Below, one piece after another: positions 40,801-50,970 of a stretch of 64,000 nucleotides of DNA (position 1 is its first letter; each line of letters starts with the position of its first letter). Source of the DNA: Helopsaltes ochotensis (taxonomy: Eukaryota; Chordata; Aves; Passeriformes; Locustellidae); NCBI GenBank assembly GCA_013400155.1, contig VXBM01000017.1, positions 2,703,829-2,767,828 on the forward strand, written 5' to 3'. Position numbers and translations under genes: made by a program. The notes below the pieces were generated by a model that saw only the letters and a program-made list of their open reading frames with translations, did not search any database and was not told where the DNA came from.

Positions 40801-43800
40801 AGAGCAGCAGAGTCCTAGGCAGAGAAATGTTACCGAACAAAATACAGAAAAAGATGGTATTACTGAGAGGTCATCAATTCTGTCTCCTTGTGTCCTATAC
40901 AGGTACAAGCTGGCCACTGGGCATCATTGCAGTGTTAAAAATTATTTTGTGGGCCCTGGCCCCATCTGTCTGAAATAAAGAAACTGCCCTCTTCCCACTA
41001 CCCTGGAATACCCCAAAGTATCATATGTTGACCAGATGAAGTCTGCCAGCAACTTGACTCTGTTGTTGTGGTTTCTTTTTGCTCCCTAGTGTGAGAGCCA
41101 TGCTTGGAGGAAAATGAGAGATCTTATGAGGAAGACACGGTTGACAAACCAGAACAAGCTGGGGCTGTCCTCTGCTGCTCTGAAGAGGTCCTGCCCACAG
41201 TTGTATAGGTGAGAAAATGCTGTGGGAGATTTTCACTTGGTGTTGGGAGGAGGTGGTAGAAGGTTTACCTCTGGTTGTTGCTGCCTGGAGAAAACCACTT
41301 CTTACCTTATTTCTGTTGCATATTCTGGTCCTGGCTAGCAGTAGCATTTGCTTCCTTAGTGCCCAGATGCTCTAGGATCCCAACTGGATGTTAGCCATGT
41401 GAAAATCATGGCAACATTAGGTCCCCAAAATAAGGCACTTCTCACCAGTAGGACAAGGGGATGATGACAATTAGCCAGAGCCATTCTATAGCCTAATTAT
41501 TTGTCTTTCTGCTCCCTCCTAATCATTGCAGTCAGCATTAATGGTCTCTTTTGTCTGCTTTCCCACCTTTCATCTAGTGGGACAGACCATATCGTACCTG
41601 ATGTGTGTTGGGATGGAACAGTCAGGATCAGCTGGATGGTTTTGGTCAGAGGAAGAAGAGATGAAGTTTGCTGAATGTGTGCTCATGGGTGGGACCTGTT
41701 TGTTGATGTAGATTAATATTTGGGTCAAATATGAGGTGTTATTTCTATTAAGTGATCCATGCTGCTCCCTTGGGCAAGTCTGTCTACCAGGCTGGTTGTA
41801 GCCCAACCTCTGAGCTAAACTGTGTTGTGCATGTCCATCTGACAGTTCTGCCACCTACCCCTTGCACAGATATTCCCTGTGCACTTGCCAAGTCCTCCCA
41901 GCTAGTCTGGTGGATTTGGAGTGTTTGTGTATGTAATCGGGTAACAGGAAGAGCCTGGGTATCTTAGTCACCAAAGCAGGAGCATTATGTGGGGCAGTGC
42001 ACCTCCCTGTATGTTTTTTCAGCTGAGGTCTTCTGCAGAACAGCTCAAATGTGCTTAAGCCCTCCTCTGGTTTTAGAGGGGGTGATGGTGGGGAAACAGC
42101 AGTTGTTTAAGCACTCAGGAATGTCCTATTGTTCCCCTTAAGACAGCCTGTACCTACCTAACTAAATGCATAAGGGAACTGGGAATCTTATAATTACAGC
42201 TGGAAAAAAACCCTGTGTAACACATGGAGTGATTTTTCCAGCTGGGAAAAGGTTGGTTGGGGCCCAAGCACACGTAACAGGAGAGCTTCCTCCTATTGTT
42301 TGGGAAACTGAAAGAAACACAAAGCAGAGAGAGATCAAACAGATCCATCTAAAATAGATGGTGAACCAGCTGGGGAAAGTGTACAAACTCCTGTGAACCT
42401 TCCCTCTAAACCTGAACAGAACCAGCACTTTTATTTGGGTTTCAGAAAAGTTCTGTCTCTGTAATTTTCTGCTTGTCCAATCTCCACAGCACAGAGGACA
42501 GCACCAGCACTCCCTGCATTAGAATTGAAGGCCAGGTCCTCAGCTGCCTAAATTAATGCAATTCCAATAAGGGTCAGCCCAATAGCTCCGAGCAGAAATT
42601 CCAGCTCCCTAGAAATTAGTCTCCTAGAATGGACAACTACTGCTATCATGGAAATGCCGTACAGTGAGATGCCAAATGGACAGTTTTTTTGCCTGGCTGT
42701 ATCCAGGCATCTTCAGAGTTCTTGTACACCAATTTTTGCAGGCTGTTTTCAGTAGCTGATGAATGGCCTTTTCTTCTACTAACTTTCTTCTCCCGCATAT
42801 CTACATAAAACCCTTGCCTCTACTCATGCCCCTTATCTCCCTCCATTTCCTTTTCTTCTTCATTCTAGCTCTTATTCCCCAGCCCTATCTGTATTTAGTC
42901 TTGCACTTTTTACCCTAAACCCAGCAACAGCAGTGTACTGACCCTGTCCTTTTCACTGCTTTATGGAAAAGTTGGTTACCTTGTTCATGTGGCAGTTTGG
43001 ATATGCAGTTGCCCTCAGGCTCCTATGAAGTAAAAAGCGAGGCTTAGTGGATCAATGACAGACCAGCAAATGCTGCTGGGCAGTAAGACAGACCCTTCCC
43101 ACGGCAGTACCAGAATGATAAAGCAACAAAGTCTCACTCATCGGCAGCTCTTGGCAAAACAAACCTTGAAGCCCTGATACTCTCAGCATTTAAAGCCACT
43201 GTCTTTGTTATAATTTATGAAACATATTTGTCCTGGCTCCTGGTCCTGTTTGTACATGCAGACATATGGAGTTGGCTGGCTTTTTTTTCGCTTACCTGGG
43301 TTTTCTAGGGCTCCAGGTCTTGCACTGGAACAGGCTGGTACCTGGTGCCCTGTATTAACATACAGCTCTGAAGGAGTCAGATTTGTTGCTTTTGACACCC
43401 AGTCCCACTTGAGTCATTTAGGCAATTAGAGAAAGTCTCTTTGTTTTTGTTTTGGTAACTAGGTCAAAGCAAATCCCCTTTCATGCTCCTACTCTATGTA
43501 TGATGAATGATCTGCTCAAGGGTGGTTGTTTTGTTTTTCTTTTCTGTCTCTCTCTTTTTTTTAACATCCACAAAAGAATTCTCATAGCAAAGAGAACTTA
43601 GTTCTTCTAGCAGGAGAGAGGAGAGGCCTGCCAAGGTAAACAGACTGGCACAAGACTCTGGATTGTCATATATTGTTCTAAACAGGCTCAGGTTTTAATT
43701 TCATTTTCTTTTTCCTGCTAATACATTTGCTCCTGCAAAGCAACCTCTATTCTGTGCAAAGGACTGATGACTGACTTCATTATGGCGTTGTCAACTCAAG

Positions 43801-45881
43801 CAGCACATGATCCTCCACTTTCCAGGGCAGGATCTAATGCAGGAAGCTTTAGGCAATCCCCTCCTGACATTCCAGTGCAGATATACCCACCTGGGTATAT
43901 ATGGGAGCTGTAGATTTAATGCAGATGCATGAGCATGAGCTAACCTCAAATACAGTATTTTTCATGGTAAAGATGATAGTTTCACTTTGAAGCCATCACA
44001 AGCTTGGTGCTGTATGATGCCTACTTTGTGGTTAGTGTGAAGTTAGCTAGCAAGGACAGTGCAGTCCTAACGTTACAAAACCCCATCTTCAATATTGTGT
44101 AGTAAAGGTTGAAAAGGGCCCAACAACCTCAGGCTCAGATCTGAATGATGCACTTCACATGGAAGACTAATACTAAGGTGTAAACCACCAAAGAATTAAA
44201 AAACATCAAGGCAGAAGATTGACCAGTCCATTGTAAAAGAGCCAAGAGCAGAACAGAACATAAAAATGTACAACATTGGGAAACCCCCAATATAGTAAAA
44301 AAAAGCCAATATAGTTCACAAACTAAAGAGTCTGCACCACATTAGTCAGGATTTTGAGCTGAAAATTTTTGAAATTGAAGATTTGAAGTAAATAGTATTA
44401 GCTATTTATTTTTTGTAAATAATTTCCAAATACTGCTTTAAAAAACCACCAAACCAAAACACAATAGCTTTTTTTTTCTTAAACAGAACCTATTTTAAAG
44501 AGGTGTCTAGAAAGTGTTTCAAAAGGTTTGTTTCTCTCATAAACCCTGGAGGCCTGAGCTAAGTAGGTAATTTCAACCAAATAGGATGTAATATACTTGT
44601 TTCAATCATATGTATTAAATAACAAACAAAAAAAATAAGCTGGAGACAGTCCACAGCAGCTAGCTTAGTGTTGCTCTTCAAAACACTTCATTTCCTACTT
44701 ACTATTTTAGGCCACAAATTTTAACTTCCCTGTGACATTCAGCCACAAGTCTATGCCTCATCTTCCAGCTAGGCAAAAATACTGGTTGCTCTGAATGAAA
44801 TGATGCTTGTATCCATCCATTCCAATGTGGCTCCCTGCTAAGTGGTGCATCTTGTGGCTCTCTTTTTGGATGCTGCCAAAAATATTTGGACAGCATCTGC
44901 TATGGAATTTCAGACTGGAGAGGGGGAAGCTGCACTGGGTATAACTTAGATACATATGCACAGCTTTTTAATGCTAAGAATACAGCCATGCATTCTGGCC
45001 ACTGGCAACTTCATTTGTGTTTTTCCACTTGTTAAGGCCAGATATTATGTCTTCAGAACTGAGGAAAACTGAGAGGAACTCCATGATTGTTCTGGGACAA
45101 AATACCAAGAATGAAAACTTATGGCCTTTCTGATAACCTGAGTCAAATGGAGCAAGGTAAAGTAAGTAAAGCAGTATGTGTTTCTTTGTGGGTTGGGGTT
45201 TTTCACCTCTTCTCAGCACAAAAATGAGGCAGTCCTGTTCCTTTATCCATACACATTCCAGCTTGCAAAGACAGAAACAGGTTCAGTTTTTGAAGTTTAA
45301 ATTATGTGGATTGATGCCTACTGAGGACTAGCCCATATATCTTCATTTTAATAGTCCCCCAAATTTTGGTGGTTTTGTATTTTTTAACTCCCAATTTAAA
45401 GGCAACTGTAGTCATACAGGCTAAATCACACAGCCTTTTTACAAAACATAAAAGGTACTAAATTCATTTATCTGCAGTCAGTTGAAAGACTTCCAAATAA
45501 TAAGCCAGTGAGATGTCTTGGGAAAGAGACAGTCTGTCCATAAAAAAGCTAAAACAAAACCAGCCTCAGCTTCATCTTCCACCTTCCCAACTCAGCCCAC
45601 AGGCTAAATACAGAGAACCTCTCTCTAATCTCACATTCACTGCATGTTTCTGTTTCAGAAAGTCAAGGCAAGAACACCAAAGGACACAAAATCAAGAATC
45701 CGGAGGTTACTCTGTGCAATCTACATCCTACAATTGTCAACAGAGCAACTCTGAATTGAGTGTTGGAAGGGAAAGAGGGAAGGGGGATGTTGAGAAGGGT
45801 CTGTGGGCAGATACATGCTCAGCTATGTATGGCTTCACTCCCAAATCAGAAGTGTACTTTAAAAAGTCAAGCCACAAATGA
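16824..45881 (+). CDS. C8orf58-like (DUF4657-type) protein, whole 7-exon gene
   Basis: Seven exons (16824-16872, 26476-27326, 34546-34707, 37243-37429, 38228-38382, 41090-41208, 45659-45881) join in phase to 1746 bases, giving 581 residues. The N-terminal half (about 17-300) is acidic, Ser/Pro-rich and probably disordered. It has DSGVE at 120-124 and DSGVLS at 152-157. Residues about 308-350 form a short coiled coil beginning GYLEHICQLIEKIGQLQE. The C-terminal part is basic, with HAWRKMRDLMRK near 472-483. Human C8orf58, as I recall it, shows the same three blocks in order (SRDSGVE, YLEHLCLVLEQMARLQ, HWDKVKVLLNRIC). The molecular function is unknown; there is no signal peptide, membrane segment or enzyme motif. 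Human C8orf58 neighbours PDLIM2 and SORBS3 while CYP2C neighbours PDLIM1 and SORBS1, so this is probably the second copy from the vertebrate genome duplications. Family assignment is from memory; exon joins are strong because all phases agree. Confidence 0.75.
17055..17097 (+). CDS. Possible alternative first exon of C8orf58-like gene
   Basis: ATG followed by 14 codons (MLRSLLSGCLCPLA) and one extra base, ending at a GTAAGG donor preceded by CGCAG. It has the same phase (1) as exon 1, so it could splice to exon 2 and give a protein with a different, hydrophobic N-terminus. It lies in the same CpG island. There is no direct proof of use; GC-rich DNA can yield such a frame by chance. Confidence 0.35.
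17098..26472 (+). other. C8orf58-like intron 1 (no other gene seen)
   Basis: Intron of about 9.6 kb running from the exon 1 donor (16873) to the exon 2 acceptor. It contains an unexplained 235-codon open frame (17402-18109) with no recognisable domain, an A/C-rich low-complexity stretch (about 20261-20330) and a run of A at about 22208-22220. No nested gene or RNA gene could be supported. Confidence 0.6.
26461..26480 (+). promoter_or_regulatory. NAGNAG acceptor overlapping a consensus donor
   Basis: A pyrimidine tract followed by CAGCAG and then GTAAGA. Two acceptors three bases apart (exon start 26473 or 26476) both keep the frame. The second acceptor is followed at once by GTAAGA, which with the preceding CAG is a near-perfect 5' splice site; this is the layout of a recursive-splicing site. 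Confidence 0.7.
26476..27326 (+). CDS. C8orf58-like exon 2 (main acidic exon)
   Basis: The largest exon, residues 17-300, begins GKKSPPAEDKVV and ends CCRLSE at a GTGAGA donor (phase 0). It is rich in Glu, Asp, Ser and Pro. It carries DSGVE (codons at 26784-26798), matching the conserved block I recall in C8orf58, and DSGVLS (26880-26897), a canonical beta-TrCP phosphodegron form. The acceptor is a tandem CAGCAG, so an isoform starting at 26473 with one extra Ala is possible. Confidence 0.85.
27327..34545 (+). other. C8orf58-like intron 2 (no other gene seen)
   Basis: A 7.2-kb intron. It holds overlapping short inverted repeats at 28278-28300, an AT-rich stretch with clustered TAAT cores (about 29520-29630) inside a 171-codon chance frame, and a small MIR-like fragment near 28770-28790. 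None of these is assignable to a gene. Confidence 0.6.
34546..34707 (+). CDS. C8orf58-like exon 3 (coiled coil)
   Basis: Fifty-four codons, phase 0 at both ends, with a TAG acceptor and a GTAAGC donor. It encodes residues 301-354. The segment GYLEHICQLIEKIGQLQE followed by Asn/Leu/Gln-rich heptads is the best match to human C8orf58 (YLEHLCLVLEQMARLQ) and probably forms a short amphipathic helix or coiled coil. The acceptor has a weak pyrimidine tract. Confidence 0.85.
34708..37242 (+). other. C8orf58-like intron 3
   Basis: A 2.5-kb intron with no recognisable gene. A T-run and pyrimidine tract just before its end (about 37221-37240) form the acceptor of exon 4. Confidence 0.6.
37243..37429 (+). 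CDS. C8orf58-like exon 4
   Basis: Starts EYLLQHCSCGAAS in phase 0 after a strong T-rich tract and TACAG. It ends with NCN plus one base (phase 1) at a GTGAGT donor. Residues 355-416, Ser-rich, with no motif I recognise. Support comes from splice sites and exact phase agreement with exons 3 and 5 rather than from similarity. Confidence 0.75.
38228..38382 (+). CDS. C8orf58-like exon 5
   Basis: ATTACAG acceptor, GTAAGT donor, phase 1 in and phase 0 out. It encodes NERYPESGKSQPMVGLRKSS and an Asn/Lys/Glu-rich stretch, residues 418-468. It is hydrophilic and probably disordered. The intron before it (37430-38227) shows nothing notable. Confidence 0.75.
38383..41089 (+). other. C8orf58-like intron 5
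   Basis: A 2.7-kb intron with no gene or intact repeat recognised. Confidence 0.6.
41090..41208 (+). CDS. C8orf58-like exon 6 (conserved basic motif)
   Basis: Encodes CESHAWRKMRDLMRKTRLT and on to QLY plus two bases, residues 469-507. HAWRKMRDLMRK aligns with HWDKVKVLLNRIC of human C8orf58 as I remember it, the second conserved family block. Splice sites are CCTAG and GTGAGA. Confidence 0.85.
41209..45658 (+). other. C8orf58-like intron 6
   Basis: A 4.4-kb intron. It contains a 12-bp-stem inverted repeat at 42197-42244 and A/C-rich low-complexity sequence near 44440-44465. No nested gene seen. Confidence 0.6.
42197..42244. repeat. Inverted repeat, 12-bp perfect arms
   Basis: Arms CAGCTGGAAAAA (42197-42208) and TTTTTCCAGCTG (42233-42244) pair perfectly around a 24-base loop. 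The loop itself contains a smaller TGTGT/ACACA palindrome. Each arm also carries a CAGCTG E-box. It is too short for a typical pre-miRNA; it may be a structured RNA element or a remnant of a small DNA transposon. Confidence 0.6.
45659..45881 (+). CDS. C8orf58-like last coding exon
   Basis: TTTCAG acceptor, phase 2 in. It encodes residues 508-581 from KSRQEHQRTQNQESGG to the end KSEVYFKKSSHK and a TGA stop. It is polar, with a basic C-terminus, as in the human protein. The phase agrees with exon 6. Confidence 0.75.
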
Positions 45882-47840
45882 AAATTGCTGTTAGCATCTT
45901 GGCAACACAACCAACAGGGACTTTTAAGATTTGGAAATTCTTCCTCTTGTCTGGGTTGGAAACAGAATTACCTGAAACACTGAAGCTTTTAAACTTTAAA
46001 GTCTCATTACTTTCTGGGGACTTTTCCAGCTGAAACAAACATTAACTTTATGGGACATAGCATCATCTAGAGGGGTGCTAGAGACTAATTGCCCAGGGCA
46101 GTAGTGGCTGTTGAAAGGACAGCCTCCTCTCTCTGGGAGCCTGAGTTGCAGTCTCTGTCCCCAGCACAGTTCCTCCCTTCAGAAGAGCCTATGGCCAGCT
46201 GTACCATTTCACTGGAATCCAACAGGAAAACGAAGGTCATTGCTGAATCCACTACCAGCTTCCTGTCCTGTGGGCCTGCTCCTTCTGCAGAGGCCCCTGG
46301 ACTCTGGTGCTACCCTGCACAGAAGTTGGCGTTGTACACACTCATGGTAAAGACCACAGTAAGCAGCACTGCAGGACTCAGCCTTTCGGGACAGTGCAGG
46401 GGGCATCCAGGGCAGCCTACACCCCACACCCAGACATTGTGTAAGCAGTCTTTTTTTTTTTTTTTTTAGTGGGGGACAGGACATGAGGCTTGAAATCCCA
46501 CTTCTTTTAAGTTCCATTGAAGTGCTGTCTGTGCAGGTGAGGGCCTGAGGCTGTAGGTGGAGCCGGTCATGCTGCTGTATGGCTCTGCCTGCACTCTCTC
46601 TGTGGTGAGAGGAGAAAAGTTGAGGAGAGCAAGGCTGCAAGGGAAAGTAATTCAGATACATCCTTTATAAACTGGTGTCTTTGGTGATACACTAACAACT
46701 GTGTAACACTATGACTGTGTGTGGAGGCCCCCTTATTGCCACATGTCCACGGCTTCCTGACTCAAGGAACAGGCAGTGCATGCTTTTGAACATCCCATGG
46801 TTGCAGAGATCTCTGCACACTAGCTCTTATTGGTACTAGCAAAATAATTAATGTACATAAAGATTTAAGTAAACTAACATTGCCTCCGCATAAAGGATTG
46901 TTCTACCACATAAATTATAATAAAATTACAAGTCAAGAAACTGTTGTTTGAAAATCCCTCCCCAGCCACAGCTTGCCTGAGAAACAAGACTTGACAAGCT
47001 GGCAGGAATGATCAACTTCAGCAGGCTTAGTCTTTTAGTAACAGATGCTTAGCCCTTACTCATCCACATCAGCTGGAGCCATTGGAGTCCTCCAAACCAG
47101 AGCAGAATCTTTTCTGGGATTCAGAGCATCTCAGCCATGCCATTCCAAGGCCAGTATAGTTTGCAGGGATGAGTGAGGGCAGCATTCAAGTACTTAGAAG
47201 GATTGCTACTGTTGTTACTCAGCATCTCAAAAAAACCCCACAAGCACAATGACCAAACCCCATAACCCAACTCAGATCCCCATTAAAAAGAAAAAAAAAA
47301 AGGCTGTGCTTACTCAAGGTTAGCACCCTAAAGTAGGTGCTGTGTTTAATGTTTCAGTTGTAGCTGCTGGTGCACAACTTGGTTATTCACTGTATTATCT
47401 TGCTAGCTTCATCCAAAGCTAGAAAGGTTTATGACTTGATTATTCTGTGAATATTCTATATATCTCCATAAATACAGGGGAAAAAAAATCTTGCAATAAC
47501 TTACATCCTTCATTATCCCTCCAGCTTTTTTACAGAGACTGTACAGAATGTGAATCAGTGCAAACTGAATTTAAAGTGTCTTAAGACATCAAGAACTGGT
47601 ATTTTCTGCAACCCTCTCTATTCATGGTATAAGTTTGTTGGGTGTTTTGTGTTCGTGGTTTTTTTTTTTTCATAAGATAAACTAGCACTCTTCTTTATTA
47701 CAGCATTACATTAAATATGTTCATGTATTTTCAGAAATAAATGTATTTATAATGTGTAACATACTGTATAGTTCTCCACTCCAGGATCCATTATAATCCA
47801 AGTACAAAAAACTTAATAAAAATATCACTATTATGATAAT
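45882..47840 (+). other. Probable 3' UTR of the C8orf58-like gene
   Basis: AT-rich sequence after the stop. Candidate AATAAA signals lie at 46919-46924, 47736-47741 and 47815-47820; which one is used cannot be read from sequence alone. A T-run of about 18 bases lies at 46451-46468. The next gene, ZP4, comes from the opposite strand. Confidence 0.45.
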
Positions 47841-50826
47841 TGTTTTCAGATATTTTATTAATGAACACCTGGCTTGTAGTATGGCAACTGCTACAGCTTT
47901 AGGGTGTCAGGTGAGCATAGCTACTTGTGAAAGGAATTGTTATCTCCAAGCTTTTGAAGAACTTCTTTAGCTTTGGCAAAGAAGCAAGTTTGCTCTTTGG
48001 AAGCAAGTGCTGTTCTCAAAAATCTAGGGGGTGAAAAGAACCTTTTGAAAGTTCAGGTATGGCAAAACGTGTTAATTTTAAGCAGCCTTGTGCTGTTGCT
48101 GGGCTTTGCTTCCACAGACAGGCGGCACACACAACACTTCCAAGAAAAATCAATGAAGGCACTGGGACAAAGTGCACTGATGCTCAGCACTGAGTTTTTT
48201 TTCTGAAAGTCTGGATTCAGTAGCAGCACTACACAACAGCCACAAACGACAGATCTTAGCTGGCCCCTGGGCTCCACTTCCTCAGCCTTGATTCCAGCAG
48301 CACCCTTGTGGACAGAGCAGCTTCCTTTCCCCTGCCGGTATCTAAGCCACTGTGTACAGCACCCCCCAACAGCTTTAACTGAATTATATAACCAGGTGAT
48401 ACAGAGTGAAGATAAAGAGGGTGCTGACACAAGAACTCACACACAGGTATTCAAAAGAAAGTAATGGTGAAAAGTCAATGAGATTCGGCTAAAGAGAGGC
48501 CTAGAAAAAAGTAAGCCAGAAGTGCATCTGTGAAGGTAAAAGGGAAAGAATACACTTTTTGCAGAAGCAAATATTGCTTAACAGGAGTGTCACTAACATC
48601 CCAGTGGCATTGGAGAATTGGAGAACAGGCGTTGAACACAGGGCCAGTACAACAGAGGAGGAAACCTCCAGGCTGCCTTTCACCCTGTACCAGCGCTTCA
48701 CAAGAACAACTCGCATCTCACTGCTGCTCACAGCCTTCCTGCCAGCTGAGGACCAAGCAGCAAGCCTTCAACACAAGACTTAAGACCCAGTGTGGATAAG
48801 GGAATTAAGTTTATTTCTTTGCTCACCCACCTCCACTTAGCACTGTATGTAGCCTACACTAAGCATCATACCAGCCTCCTACACACAGCTCTGTACCAAA
48901 AGGGACAGTCCCTGCAAGGGAATCTATGCAATTCCCATAGGATACATGCCCAGAGCTTCCTGCCACACTTGGATGGTTCAGTAACCCAACAAAGGGCAGC
49001 AAGGACTTGACTCTCACAGCCTCTTCAGCGTCCACCCAGTCATCTAAGCTCTCTAAGTAAATATTTCTGTCTCCTTTATTGAGGCATAGGAAGGCTCCAG
49101 TAGCAGACAGGAGGTGTTTAGGTCTTGGCTTACACACATACAATTAAGACCAGTGCCAGAGCACCCTGCCTAGTGCACTGGGAAGGTGTGGTTTATATTA
49201 CTCCTCTAATTGCCCAGTTAATTAACATTCTAGACTGCTACTAAAGACTTGTCATGAGGCACATTATGAGTTTACACTCAGCTTTCCCAGACAGAGCTCC
49301 ACCTGTACTAAGGTCATTTAGTTGCCAGAGGTCTGCTCCAAAAGAGGAGGCTGTTTGACATATCTTCAGATGATGTCTTTTTCCAGCCTGTGATCCCCTT
49401 CTCCCTCCCACCATACAGTTTGAAACAATCTGGTTAGATTTTGTAAGCATGCAAGACAAAGATCACTGGTTATCCCTGACAGTAGAAGGGAAAAGCATTT
49501 CTACGAGAAAAATAAAAATACAAGATTACTCTTGAAGTTTCTTGGAATAGAAAAGGAATTAAAATTCAGATCCCATCGCTTGTTAACACTGTCGAATCAC
49601 ATAGTATTAGCAGAACCTAATTAAAAGGAACAACATCTTCTGCCTCAAGCAAGCTACTGATCAGTTCTTTGCTTCCATGTATAGGTGCTACTCCTCCCTT
49701 TTAAAGGCCCCAAAGCAATACAATCAAGACTTCTGCCCTTAACAGGAAGAATTTCTAATCAAGCCTTAGAGGAAAAGAGGGAAAAGCATTTTTCCTTCCC
49801 CTCAAGGACTACCCCATCAGCTATAGGCAGATCTCAGTGTAAGCGCAAGCACCAGAGCTCCCCCAGGCTGGGCAGGAAGGAGGGGGTGGAAACCCGTTTC
49901 CCCTCTACTGCCTGGAGAGTTTTGCTGAACTGTTTTCACCCAGGACCTCAGAAAGCGAAGAGGGATGCTGCTGCCCAGCTGCTGGGATTGACAACACCAC
50001 ACTGAACTGCTCCTGATGCTCAAAATGGCAAGTTTTCTTTCTCATCTAAAAGAAATACGTTAAAAATTAAGAGAACACTTTTATGTCAACAGTGATGTCA
50101 AATTAGCTTTAATCCAAGACCTTTGAAGACTCCTAACTGCCTGTTGTCACATGAAGGCTTAAGATTAGGCTCTAAGTTTGATTTTTTTTTTTCCCCCTGA
50201 AGTTCCAACTAGCTAGGCCATTTTTTTTTTTCAGTTGGAATGATGTTTCCATGCTTTCATTCACCAGAAAAATGCCACCCACCCTTTTCTGTCTCTATGG
50301 CAAGAAAGGCAAGTTCATGTATTCATGTACAGCATCATTGGAAGGCCCATTTATGTAGTGCTTTAGCATCCTTGCTTTCCAGTCCTGCCACATGAGCACA
50401 GCCCTAACTTACCTAGTGACCTAGGAACAAGTGGGCAATTCCCAGCTCCTTGGTGCCATCAAAATACCTGCTCTGCATCTCCAGAGAAGTAGCTGCAGGA
50501 CCTGCTTTTAGTGAGGTTTTGCTGCACTTCTGCTCAGTGTTTGAATGGAGCCTAGGTCACTACTTTTGAAGCCCCTATTATTCATTAACAGAAATGCCAA
50601 CACCCCCCAGCATCAATCCTGCCTCAGTCTGCAGCCCAGGCCTTGACAAGGTCTCCAGTTGTCCAAGGCAGACAGATAATACCAAACCCAGAGCAAAAGA
50701 ATTCCAGAGTGAAATTAATTCAGAGCATTCAAAGCCATTGGGCTAATTTTTGCCTTGCAAATTAAGTCTTACAGCTAGGGTCTCCAGGGGAAGGGGTACC
50801 ACCAACCAAATGGGTTTGAGAGTTGC
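47841..50826. other. Gap between convergent genes
   Basis: About 3 kb between the likely end of the C8orf58-like transcript and the ZP4 polyadenylation site. Only chance frames were seen. Confidence 0.55.
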
Positions 50827-50832
50827 TTTATT
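50827..50832 (-). terminator. ZP4 polyadenylation signal overlapping the stop codon
   Basis: AATAAA reads through the last codon and the stop: CAA TAA A. The 3' UTR must therefore be only about 10-30 bases. As I recall, mammalian ZP genes show the same extreme economy, which supports the gene being functional. Confidence 0.85.
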
Positions 50833-50970
50833 GCAATCCATTGATTTCATGTGTTGCTGCCACCTTCCTTTGCCACAGCACAGAAACCACAAGCACCACA
50901 CACAAAGCTGTCCCTGTTGCCACAGCAGCAAATCCCAGAGCCCAGGGGGCTGCAGCATGCACAGCTGCTC
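50828..50970 (-). CDS. ZP4 exon 12 (membrane anchor, stop)
   Basis: Residues 511-557: a hydrophobic span (about 519-543, PWALGFAAVATGTALCVVLV and on), then a positive QRK stop-transfer and a 12-residue tail. The TAA stop is at 50830-50828. CTACAG acceptor. Confidence 0.92.
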
